This document shows, piece by piece, positions 12,794 through 21,806 of a DNA stretch of 64,000 nt (position 1 is the first letter of the stretch; each line of letters begins with the position of its first letter). Under the pieces are notes generated by a model, which saw only the letters and a list, made by a program, of their open reading frames with translations, was not told the DNA's origin and ran no database searches. Where the stretch lies: NCBI GenBank assembly GCA_963575745.1, contig CAUYUJ010002751.1:22189-86188 (forward strand), given 5' to 3'. The translations under genes and the position numbers were made by a program. Origin of the DNA: Prorocentrum cordatum. Lineage: Eukaryota > Sar > Dinophyceae > Prorocentrales > Prorocentraceae.

Positions 12794-12920
12794 GTCCCAC
12801 CAGCCCTCTGGGCGTCGGTGGTTTAGGACGTTTCCTCTTCCACCCCTCCCTCTTCCCCTTCGGGGAGGGGTTTACCCCTCCCCCTACCCCCTCCCCGTGG
12901 ACCTGGACGGGGGGGGCCGC
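12794..12920. repeat. Dispersed hairpin repeat, copy 2
   Basis: Begins CCCACCAGCCCTCTGGGCG and contains TTCCCCTTCGGGGAGGGG, a clear stem-loop with a TTCG-type loop, then CCCCTCCCCCTACCCC. About 220 bases after copy 1. Confidence 0.7.
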
Positions 12921-13054
12921 GAGCGGTCAGAGCGTCCCAAACGGCCTCGGCGAGGAAGCCAAAATCATTGATTTTACTATGGTTTTGGCTCCATTTTGGC
13001 CTCCTGAGGGGGCAGCCCTAATTGAAGCTCCCCTCTTCTTTGATCGATTTCCTC

Positions 13055-13215
13055 CAAGATGGCCCCAATAAGCGCCCAGGAGGCCCCAAGAGGTCCCAAG
13101 ATGGCTCCAAGATGGCCCCAAGAGGCCCCCAAGAGGCCCCCAGGAGGCCCCCAAGAGACCCCCAAGAGGCCCCAAGAGACCCCCCAGAGGCACCCAAGAT
13201 GCTCCAAGAGGCCTC
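13055..13215. repeat. CCCAAGAGGC minisatellite A
   Basis: Roughly 10-12-base units (CCAAGATGGCCC, CCAAGAGGCCC) in tandem with indels. The same family recurs at 19,040-19,262 and weakly at 13,675-13,735. Flanking text (GGCGAGAATGCCAAATCATTGATTTTAC versus GGCGAGGAAGCCAAAATCATTG at 12,948) is also duplicated, so the minisatellite sits inside a longer duplicated unit. Confidence 0.8.
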
Positions 13216-14214
13216 GGCGAGAATGCCAAATCATTGATTTTACGAAGGTCTTAGCCACATGTTGGCCTCTTGGGGGGGCACTGATTAAGATGACTCCAAG
13301 AGCGCCTGGGAGAGACAAACATGACCTCCAAGATGGCTCAAGATATCCCTAGATGTCTCATAATGGCTTCCTCTGTGTGCTGCCCACTTCCCTGATCGAG
13401 GCGATTCCTCTGGGCATCGTTTCTGGATGGGCTGGTGGGGATTCGCGAAGCGTCAACAATTCAACATAGCTTCCAACATGCATCCAAGAGGACCGAAGAC
13501 CGCTCCAAGGCGGCTCCGAATGGCCACGGAGCCTCCTAATGAGGCCCCCAAGGGGCCAAAATCCTTCAAAACAGATTATGTTTCAATGTTTTTGGTTTGC
13601 CTTCTCGCCGTTTCGCTTCCGATGGGCTCTCGGGGCCTCAAGATGATTCCGACACGGCGCGAGATGGCTTCAAGCGGGGCCCAAGAGGGGCCCAAGACAG
13701 CCCAGAGAGCACCCAACAGCGCCCAAAGAGCGGGGCCCGAAAGCGGGCGAAAGCGACCGGCGCCAAAACAAAAAAAAAAAAAAACGATGCGCCGCTCGTC
13801 GTCGAGCGGGCCCGCCAGCGTTCCGCGGCCTCTGCGCGCGGCGGGGAGGGAGGGGTGGGGGAGCAAAAAGGTACGGACACTGTTACTCTCGGGACCTCTC
13901 CTGGGATGCGTGTCGACCTGAATTTTGCAACGAATCCAGCAAGCGGCGATGAGGGCCTCCCAAAACGCACAAAACGGCAAAAACAAGGCAAGGGTAGCGT
14001 GATCGATACCGTTCCCAAACCCACGACGCCGTGACTCTTTCGCAACGTCGAACCCCAGAGCTCTGGACCGCTTCTCCGAAACCAGTTTTTCGTCAGGGGC
14101 ATTTTTGTTGACGGCCCCAGGGCCCAGCGAAGGACCCCCGAGATCGAAAACAGCCCAAGGGCTCGAGTATGGACATTGACTACAAAATTGCTTTGCCCCA
14201 AAGTTCATTCGCAC
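13216..14214. other. No gene recognised
   Basis: Contains CCAAGATGGC-type words, a short poly-A (13,770-13,784) and GC-rich text. Overlapping open frames on both strands show no domain, and none is preferred. Confidence 0.4.
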
Positions 14215-14324
14215 GCCGAATATACAACAACATGCGCACAACGTCCGTAGAACAACCGACGCTTTACGCGCCGAATATACAACAACATGCGCACAACGTC
14301 CGTAGAACAACCGACGCTTTACGC
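14215..14324. repeat. 55-bp perfect tandem duplication
   Basis: The unit starting GCCGAATATACAACAACATG occurs at 14,215-14,269 and again at 14,270-14,324, essentially identical, so the duplication is recent. It includes CGTCCGTAGAACAACCGACG. Confidence 0.95.
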
Positions 14325-14770
14325 CGCTTCTGCGGACTCGACGAAAACACAAGTCTGGGGTAAATCCTCAGGGGCGCGCAAACATGGACTAACGATCCAT
14401 GGACTTGACGCGCGGTCGCCTAATCCATGGATCGGGGGAGATGCCCTCCCCCAAATGCGGCCGGTCTCGCCCCGCTCGGCGGCGGAAATCCGCGATTTCC
14501 AATGGAAACGAGACTCGTCGCTAATCCACACCCCCTTGATCCATGTCTGCGAACGGCTGAAATCCCTGCTCGAAGGATAGCGGCAGCGAAATCTCTCCCC
14601 CCCCTGAAAGGGGCGCGGCGCGGCGCGGAGGGGGTCGGCGCACCGCGCCGCGCGTAGCCTCGGCGGGGGCCTGCATCGTCGCAGCCTGGCAGCGTTCGCG
14701 GCCAGGCGCTGCCGCCCCCGTCCCTCCCCGGAGGGGGGCAGAGGGTCCTCCTCCTTCTGTTCCGCCTTTT
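14325..14770. other. GC-rich DNA, no gene recognised
   Basis: Carries two CCATGGA-containing segments near 14,397 and 14,426 and a GCGGCGCGG-rich part at 14,615-14,660. No convincing coding frame. Confidence 0.4.
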
Positions 14771-14869
14771 CCTCCTCCTCCTCCTCCTCCTTCTCCTCCC
14801 TCCTCCTCCTCCTCCTCCTCCTCCTCCTCCTCCTCCTCCTCCTCCTCCTCCTCCTCCTCCTCCTCCTCA
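14771..14869. repeat. (TCC)n pyrimidine tract
   Basis: About 30 CTC units, pyrimidine on the plus strand, ending about 90 bases before the EEP-domain frame at 14,957. A polypurine/polypyrimidine mirror repeat of this kind can form H-DNA. Confidence 0.95.
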
Positions 14870-14956
14870 GCCGCCGTTTCCTGCTCTAGCCACATCTTTC
14901 GCGGCCCAGCAGGCACCCCACGCAGAGCAGCTCCCGCCCTCAGGCACCTTCATGAC

Positions 14957-17339
14957 ATGCCAGCGCGGCTGGCCATCCATATTTCTTTCCTCGTGATCTT
15001 CTGGACGACATTCATGCGATGGGACGGGTACCCACTCACCACGGTGGCGCCACTCAGCATGGAGATATCGCGCCAGTTCCGCGCTGTGGACGGCGTCACG
15101 GGGCCAGCGACGAGATGGAGGCAGAACGACACCGCCAGCGCCGTCGACCAGCTGCAGACGTACAAACACCGCACCTTCTCCTGGGGGCTCACCTACAGCC
15201 ACGCAGGGATCGCCACTACGGTCAGCAACTGGTTGCGACATAAGTGCATCACAGAGCTGCCCAGCCCACCAGCGAACATACAAGGCCGTGCACGAGCAGT
15301 ACGCAGTCGAAGAGGAGCACTCGACTCGATCTACATCGTCGCGTACCAGCCACCGCGGTCGGGCCCCGCCAAGCAGCATAACGAGTGGGTCAAGACAATC
15401 TACGAGACGCTCAACTGGATCAACAAGGCGGTCTTCGCTACGCCCACGAGCAGCATGCCCATCACCGGCCTCAACACGAACGACCTCCACGGCCAGGACG
15501 GATGGCTCCCCGCCGCGCGCAACGTGCACGGCGACGCGGGCCCCACGGGCATCACAGGAGGAGCTGCAGCATCACTCCACAACATGCTCGACGTCCACGG
15601 CACGTACATCCCGAACACTTCCTGGCACGCAGGCCCCACGGGCGGAGCACAAAAACAAGTCACGCGCTTAGACTACATCGCAATACCTCAAGGACTACGG
15701 GCACATCCCATCTCTTACAGAGTATGGTGGCGTGCAGCCACAGCACTCCCGCTCATCAACGACTACCTCAAGCGCGATCCCGTCCCGTTCATCGTTGCCG
15801 CCAACATCACCATCTCTAACGCGTCCACCGAGCCGCAGCGGAGCTTTCGGGACTACGACAAGACGGCGCAGGCACTACATACGGGCAAGCACCGCAAGGA
15901 CTTCATCACCGCGCGGGAGACGAATTTCGGCCAGTACCAGGGGCAGCTGCAGGACCTCGCCAGCGCCAACACCACGGACGAGCATCGGGAGCTCATCATC
16001 CGCCTATTGCAGGAGACAGCCAAGCCCCGCTTCGAGGGCCAGCAGCATAACCCCGACAACTATCAAGAGCTCCTGGAGGAACAACTACGACTCCTACAAG
16101 AACGCGCTCAGTTCAGGGAGGACATCATAGGCACCGTCCCCGCCTTCGACGAAGACTTCCAGAGCGAAGCCCTCTCGCGCCCTCCAGGAGCAGAAGAAAC
16201 GCCACGAGGCCGAAAAGAGCCGCCCGCTCGAAGAGCTCCCCTACGAGGCTTGGCAACGACGCGAACACGCAGAAGTGCATCGACTGTCCCGACCTCTCGC
16301 AGGTACCTACTTCGGCAAGCGCAACCGCAACCGCAGCCGCGCCACCAGAGCACGACCCAGACTACAAGAGCGGACAGACCACACTGCACAAGACGGACAG
16401 CCTGGAGGATTCCAAGTACAGCCAATCAACCTCAGCGAGGAAAAGCACATCCTGAAGGAGAGCATCTACGCCTGCACCAATGAGTTCTACCTGCAGACCC
16501 GGCAGGTGCACAAGGACGCCAGGGACAATATTAAGCGCACCCTATACGGCGTAGACAAGCGGCTCATGTACTTCAGGATATGCGCCTCAACGCCAGAGTG
16601 GCCGCCGCCCGCAGAGACCTTCCAGATGATCCCAGCGCCCACCAACATCACCAAGCAGAAGTCAAAGAAGACAGGCGTGGGGATCGACGACGAGCCCGCC
16701 GAGGCACCCCTCTCGCAGGGACGCTTCGAGACAGTCATCAACCACGAGTACCGAGACGGCCTTGCACCTCTCGACGCACACCCCAACGAGAGTGCTCACT
16801 GTGCTGACCGAGCAAGTGCTGGCCTACACACAGCAGATCGAGTGGGTCGGTTCCGCGGTGCACAGCACGTACCTGATGCCCACACAGACCAAGGTGATCA
16901 AAGCACCGTGAGACTGAAGAAGATCTACGCCGAGAAGTGCAGGAAGGCGGGCAAGGGACATGCGCACGGCCCACCAGAGGGCCACCTCTGCCCCACGCCT
17001 ATTTCGACCCTCCACACCGAGGACGCGGGCGCCAAGATGAGGACCCTTCCAGCCGCACACGGGAGGTTCGAGGACCAGGTCAACGTAGCCACCGTGCTCA
17101 GCAAGGTCCAGTACCTGAAGCTCAGCACGCGCTACGACAACTACATGGCGAAGCTCACTACTTACATCGAGCAAGAACTGTGGCCCGATCCCGAAGCGGA
17201 GGAGGAAGCCAGCGAGGAGCAGATAAAGCAGGCCCACATCAAGGACAGCATCAACAGGGCGCTGATCCAGGCGGGGGCCACAGTCAAGATGGGGAAGCCT
17301 CCTGCGGGAGTCATGGAAGACGACCTGGCCGCGTGGTAG
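14957..17339 (+). pseudogene. Frameshifted retroelement-like gene with EEP (APE-type) nuclease domain
   Basis: A 508-residue frame runs from an ATG at 14,957 to 16,483. It contains features of the endonuclease/exonuclease/phosphatase fold used by non-LTR retrotransposons: a strand IYIVAYQPPR (about 125-134), a degenerate GDxN-like loop ITGLNTNDLHG (169-179) and RLDYIAIP (237-244). The sense reading switches frame at about 16,165-16,185 and continues to a stop at 17,339 in the frame that opens at 16,275. That part is Glu/Lys-rich with a helical C-terminus ending MEDDLAAW and no recognised domain; around 16,780-16,910 it appears to slip frame again. No reverse-transcriptase motif is visible. 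The first catalytic Asn and Glu and a terminal Asp-His pair were not identified, so activity is doubtful. Family placement rests on three weak motifs. Confidence 0.5.
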
Positions 17340-17504
17340 GCTGGGCTATGAGAAAAAGTGGATGGCCGTTCGACTACGCCTCGTTCGGCAAGTGATCGGC
17401 GCGCGTGGCGCCGCGATCACAATGAAGGTGCCGCTCTGAGCGGCGACGGCGGGGACACATTCATGCGGCTGAACGCACTGCTCCGCCCCCCAAGGCCGCT
17501 CTAT

Positions 17505-17851
17505 CTATCTATCTACCTCCTCCTCCTCCTCCTCCTCCTCCCCCTCCTCCGTCTCCTCCTCCTCCTCCTCCTCCTCCTCCTCCTCCTCCTCCTCCTCCTC
17601 CTCCTCCTCCTCCTCCTCCTCCTCCTCCTCCTCTCCTCTCCTTTTCCTCCTCCTCCGCCGCCGCCTCCTCCCTCTTCCTCCCCCGTCCGCCTCCTGTCCT
17701 CCTCTCCTCCTCCTCCTCCCTCCTCCTCCTCCTCCATCTCCTCCTCCTCCTCCATCTCCTCCTCTCCATCTCTCCTCTCCTCCTCCTCCTCCTTCTCCTC
17801 CTCCTCCTCCTCCTCCTCCTCCTCCTCCTCCTCCTCCTCCTCCTCCTCCTG
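17505..17851. repeat. Long (TCC)n polypyrimidine tract
   Basis: About 345 bases almost entirely of C and T on the plus strand, mostly TCC units with short CTCTCC interruptions. It follows the EEP-domain pseudogene. Long Leu/Ser/Pro and Glu/Arg/Gly reading frames across it are artefacts. Confidence 0.95.
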
Positions 17852-18501
17852 AAGCACTGGAGCATGGAGGGCAAGAAGGTTCGCCGAACCTTTCCCCCGC
17901 CCCACGGCCGGTCGGCCCTGGGGACCGATCACACAAGTGAGCCAGGTGGATGTCCCCACTGGCCGGGCGAGGAATCATCATCAAAGGTAGCGACGGCAGA
18001 CGAAGAAGGCAAGGGAAGAGGCAAAGCATGAAAACATCACCTGGAAGGGGAGAGAAGGAGAGAGGAGATGCAGTGGTGGCGTGGCGGCGTGCGGCGGGGC
18101 GGCGGGACGCAGCAAGAGTGAGGCGCTGAGCGGGCGTGCGGCGTGGGTGGTGGCGGCGCGACAAGGAGCGCGAACAGGCCGCACCCGCCAAAGTGGAAGG
18201 CATTTGGGCCTCTCCCCCTACCCATAACAAACACCAAACGACAGCCCACAGTCCCGCCAAGGTAGCGTTCACCCGCTGATGCACACGTAGGCTGCCCGAG
18301 GTAAGGACTGGGGGCTGCCGTAGGGGGTTCCACCGAGCGTGGGGGAGGGTTGTGCCGTCCACGGCGACGGCCGTGTGGCCTGACGATTGTGGTGCCCGCA
18401 GCCGCCCTGGTCATCCCCAGGGCAACCAGCGCCTCCTCTTCCGCTTCGTCGTCCTCCTCCTCCCCCTTCGCCTCCGCCCCCCCTCCTCCTCTACCCCCTC
18501 T
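17852..18501. other. No gene recognised
   Basis: GC-rich spacer between two TCC tracts. Open frames on both strands are short-motif, Arg/Pro/Ala-rich and overlapping. Nothing recognised. Confidence 0.4.
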
Positions 18502-18550
18502 TTCGCCTCCTCCTCCTCCTCCTCCTCCTCCTCCTCCTCCTCCTCCTCCC
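18502..18550. repeat. (TCC)n tract
   Basis: About 16 TCC units, with C/T-rich flanks from about 18,440. Confidence 0.9.
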
Positions 18551-18675
18551 GAGTATCTTCCATTCCTTTTCCTTTTTCATAACCCTTCACTCTCGCACTC
18601 CGAGGCCTGCCGGTGGAGCGGGCCACGCGTTTCGTCTGAGACTTCCTCACCGCTTACGACCCCTAGGCTGAAAAT

Positions 18676-18790
18676 TTGGAGGAGCTTCACGGATGGAGGG
18701 TGGGTGGTTTCAAAATTTACCGCTTGCCTTATCGCCGCGCACATATTGAGGGCGATTGGTTTTCAAAGCGCGACTATGGCCTGAGCGCCG
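18676..18790. repeat. Dispersed GCCTGAGCGCCGCGCA repeat, tandem pair
   Basis: Contains GGGTGGGTGGTTTC, TATCGCCGCGCACA and, about 50 bases on, GGCCTGAGCGCCGCGCAC. The same elements in the same order, again as a tandem pair, occur at 37,255-37,385, so this is one dispersed repeat family. Confidence 0.65.
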
Positions 18791-18807
18791 CGCACTCTCG
18801 TCTCAAT

Positions 18808-18935
18808 CCCACCCGCCCTTCGGCCGACGGGTAGTCTAAGGGTGGTTTTGTTCTTCCACAACCCCTTTTCCCTCGGGGAGGGGAACCCTCCCTTTCCCCT
18901 CCCTGGGGTTTTTGGGGAATTTTCGCGAGGTGTCG
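18808..18935. repeat. Dispersed hairpin repeat, copy 3
   Basis: Starts CCCACCCGCCCTTCGGCCG, then TTTTCCCTCGGGGAGGGGAA, C-rich text and TTCGCGAGGTG, matching the order seen at 12,574 and 12,794. Confidence 0.65.
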
Positions 18936-19039
18936 GAGGCTCTTTTTGCGGCCAGTGGGAGGGCCACTGTTTGATACCCCTCACGAGGATCGTGGCCCCC
19001 GAGAGGGGGGACTCACATCAAGGACTCCTCTTTGGACCA

Positions 19040-19262
19040 ACCGCCTCCAAGATGGCCCCAACAGGCCCTCCAGGGCTCCCAAGACGCCCCCAGGAGGGTC
19101 CCACGAGCGCCCCAACAGGCCCCAAAAGGGCTCCAAGAGGTCCCCGAGAGGCCCCCAAGAGGCCCCCGAGCGGCCACCCAGCGGCCTCAGAGAGCCCAAG
19201 ATGACCTCCAAGATGGCTCAAGATAGACCAAGCTGGCTCAAGATAACTCCAAGATGATCCAA
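19040..19262. repeat. CCCAAGAGGC minisatellite B
   Basis: Tandem 10-12-base units (CCAAGATGGCCCC, AAGAGGCCCCC, CCAAGATGGCTCAAGATA), the same family as 13,055-13,215. As there, a hairpin repeat of the 12.6-kb family lies a few hundred bases to the left, so the two blocks look like segmental copies. Confidence 0.8.
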
Positions 19263-19514
19263 GAGGCCCCTCGCTGTTGAACTATGCGTGTCTCTTCCTC
19301 TCTTTTCCCGCCAGCTCTCATGGGCATCCTTTCTGGATGGGCTGGCGGAATTTGTTGTGGTACGCGGGCGCGCGAAGCGAGTCGAACGCCGCGCGAGCAG
19401 GGACAGGCCGTGCCACAAGCATAGGGAAAACAAAACGGTAAGCAACGCCATGCACAGAGCGGGACGGAGCTCAGCGCCGCCAAAATGGCGCGGACGGCAT
19501 CACGAAGCGGCATG

Positions 19515-19602
19515 TAGGCGGGGATGTTTTTTGGTCGCGGCCGCAAGCGAAGGCGCAGGCGGCGTCAAGGGTCGACCTGGACTACGGGCGCAGCCTAATT
19601 AA
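19515..19602. repeat. Diverged direct repeat, left copy
   Basis: Starts TAGGCGGGGATG, has a T6 run then GGTCGCGGC, and ends CAGCCTAATTAA. A counterpart of nearly the same length and order, in the same orientation, is at 34,586-34,674. The pair brackets the minus-strand methyltransferase region. Just left of this copy (19,484-19,500, minus sense) is TCCGCGCCATTTTGGC, a partial match to the spliced leader that lacks its conserved TCAAG end. Confidence 0.55.
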
Positions 19603-20554
19603 GCAAGCGCGCTCACGGTTGCCAAAGCTGCCGCCGAGGGACGCTGAGCGGCGCTGGGGGCTGAAGGCAGGCTGCAGGAGCTGCCAAGTGAGCCAGGCCG
19701 CCGAAGTCCATCCATCCCAGAGGCGAGACCACCGGGCAGACGAACGAATTGCACCCTGTCGCGCCAGGCGCCGGAGGTAGCCGTGCCACCGAGCGCGGCA
19801 AAACGCGGGGCTGCGCAAGCAGTCCAGCGTACCGGTGCTGCATGCCAACATAGACGACCTCACATGGCTGAACAAGAAGGCTAAACCACTCCTGAGCAAT
19901 CCACGCAGGGGCGCGCCCCACCACGCAGGCGGCAGCTGCAAACACAGCCAGGCTGCGGCGGTGTCTGAGGACCAGAGGCCAGGAACACGCAAGCATTCTA
20001 GCCGGAGCTGGTCGACGTGCGAACCACCTAGACGACAGGGCGCCTCACCAGGCCCAAAACAGCCAGCACGGAAACCACCCGGCGTCAGGCACGGAGAAGG
20101 GGCGGCGCAGCAGGCAGCTGAAGGCTGAGATTACCTCCGGCCAGGTGCCCGCGGCGCGGCGCGCGCGAGCCACGTGACGTCACGAAGAGGGTGCGGGATA
20201 CCAAGCCAGGCCGTGGCCGCGCCCGAGCGAAGGCCAAGGTGAAAACAGCTACAGTGAACGGCCAGGGCCAGGCACGCTGCGCCCCGCCCCGGCAAAGGGC
20301 ATCGCGCCAGGTATTGACAGCGCCGTGGAGCCTGATCCCCATATACGGGGGCAAAGCCAGGCGCTGCGCTCCGACCGAAATCGGGCGGCAGAGGAGGGGG
20401 GGTGCAACGACAGGGAAGCAAGTGGCCAACGGCCACACAGTCACTTGGAACGAAGGGGAGGGATGGGGAGAATAGAGGCGCTGAGCGTGAAACCAGGAAT
20501 TAAGGTCGGCACTGAGGTGGCTAACGGCTACAGTTTCTGGTGGCTGGTGTCTGG
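19603..20554. other. No gene recognised
   Basis: GC-rich DNA downstream (minus sense) of the endonuclease remnant. If the element were an intact non-LTR retrotransposon the reverse transcriptase should lie here, but I find no RT palm motif in any frame. A short repeat, GTGGC(C/T)AACGGC(C/T)ACA, occurs at about 20,421 and 20,517. Confidence 0.45.
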
Positions 20555-21580
20555 CTACCGACCATGCCTTGCGGTGACGCTTCTAACGCGTCTAGCGACA
20601 GTGACAGGGAGATCACGAACACTTGGACATCTTGCCGTCGTGGTCAGCACCGTCGCTGTTTCGCCTGCCCCTCTTGCCTCCGTCATGCCAGTCATGGTCG
20701 CGCCAGGACTGCCCTGAACCGTGCTGGAGCCACCCCCCCAAGAATCCCAGGTCCGGCGCTGGGAGCCAGCCCCGCCCCTGGACGTCAATCTGGGACTCGC
20801 TCTCAGCGTCGACCCTGGCAAGGCCGTCCGCGCGGGCAATGAACGAGCCTGTCCTGCTGAACAGGTCGGCGAGGGCCGCGACGTCCTCCGACTCTCCGCC
20901 CCTGGGACAATCGATCTGGAGGTTGGCGTCCCCGCCCCAGCATGTTGGAGTGTCGTCCCAGGTCTCGATGGCTTGGTAGATGGCCGCAATGGTCTCCGTT
21001 TTCCTGGAGGAGGGAGATAGAAGGAGGCCACGCGGAAGGTTTGGCCTCTGCGTGCGAGGCTGGCGGCCACGGCGCAGCCAGGGACATGGACGACGGAGCT
21101 GACCAGGGTGACACCGTGCGGGACCAAGATGGCCACTCCGCCGGCGAGGCCGCCGCTGGGGCCGGCATCGGCCGGGGAAGCCACAAGGGCCCTGGCGGGG
21201 AACATGGTGGCCCAGACGGCGGCTTCGTGTTCCGACCAATGCGTCTCCTGAGGGAGGCAGATCCCACCGTTGCTAATCATCTGGCAGGGCACAGCGTGCT
21301 TGATATGAGTTGTGCGCGCCGTTGTGCTCCGAAGGTAGGGTACGTTCCAGCAGGCCATGCAGGGCGCGTCTGTGCTTCTGGCCTCCGAGAGGGCCTCGAC
21401 CAGGTCCTGTAGGAAGAGCGATGCGCATAGATCAGCCCACGTGGGGTTGTTCCAAGCTTCTCTGCGCAGCAGCGACCAAAGTGATCGAGGGCGCCGCACA
21501 GAGTGATTACGATGGGGAGCCAGGGCTCTGTTGAGCGCAGTGCAAGCTTGCTGCCACGCGCGGGACCTTGATTCTGGCAC
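20555..21580 (-). pseudogene. Retrotransposon-type EEP/APE endonuclease remnant
   Basis: Sense reading begins in the frame ending at 20,555 with a segment typical of APE-type endonucleases: CWNVPYL, then LPQETHW carrying the catalytic-type Glu, GGVAILVPHGV and VASFYLPPPG. After a frameshift near 21,020-21,060 it continues in the frame spanning 21,239-20,613 with TWDDTPTCWGGDANLQID, the GDxN loop. The later Asp-His pair is not evident and no reverse transcriptase follows, so the gene is broken and probably 3' truncated. It sits directly downstream of the methyltransferase on the same strand, which suggests both belong to one element. APE-type endonucleases nick target DNA in non-LTR retrotransposition. 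Confidence 0.6.
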
Positions 21581-21806
21581 CAGGGCATGCCCTGTGGGCC
21601 ACCCCAGGGCTCCGTGAAGCGTCCCGAGGTCCTGTCCTGAGTCTAGGGGAACGGCGGTCTGTTGGGGAAGAGTCTGTGTCCCTGTAGGAGGCGCAGGACG
21701 TCGTCTGGGAAGGGGGGGCCCCTGAGAGGCGCCCAGGCGCCTTGCGTCGCAGCGAATGCGTGGGCTGTCCTCCAGGCAGCCAGGATGTGACCTTCGTTGG
21801 GGGCAC

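Noticed and set aside
13330-13350. GATGGCTCAAGATA as a spliced-leader relic (also near 19,213)
   Set aside because: Only the last nine bases of the leader match, and the word belongs to the CCAAGATGGC minisatellite family around it.
17505-18362. Glu-, Arg- and Gly-run proteins on the minus strand
   Set aside because: Artefacts of the (TCC)n polypyrimidine tract.
19484-19500. TCCGCGCCATTTTGGC (minus) as a full spliced-leader relic
   Set aside because: It lacks the conserved TCAAG end and has an internal deletion. I mention it only as context for the direct repeat.
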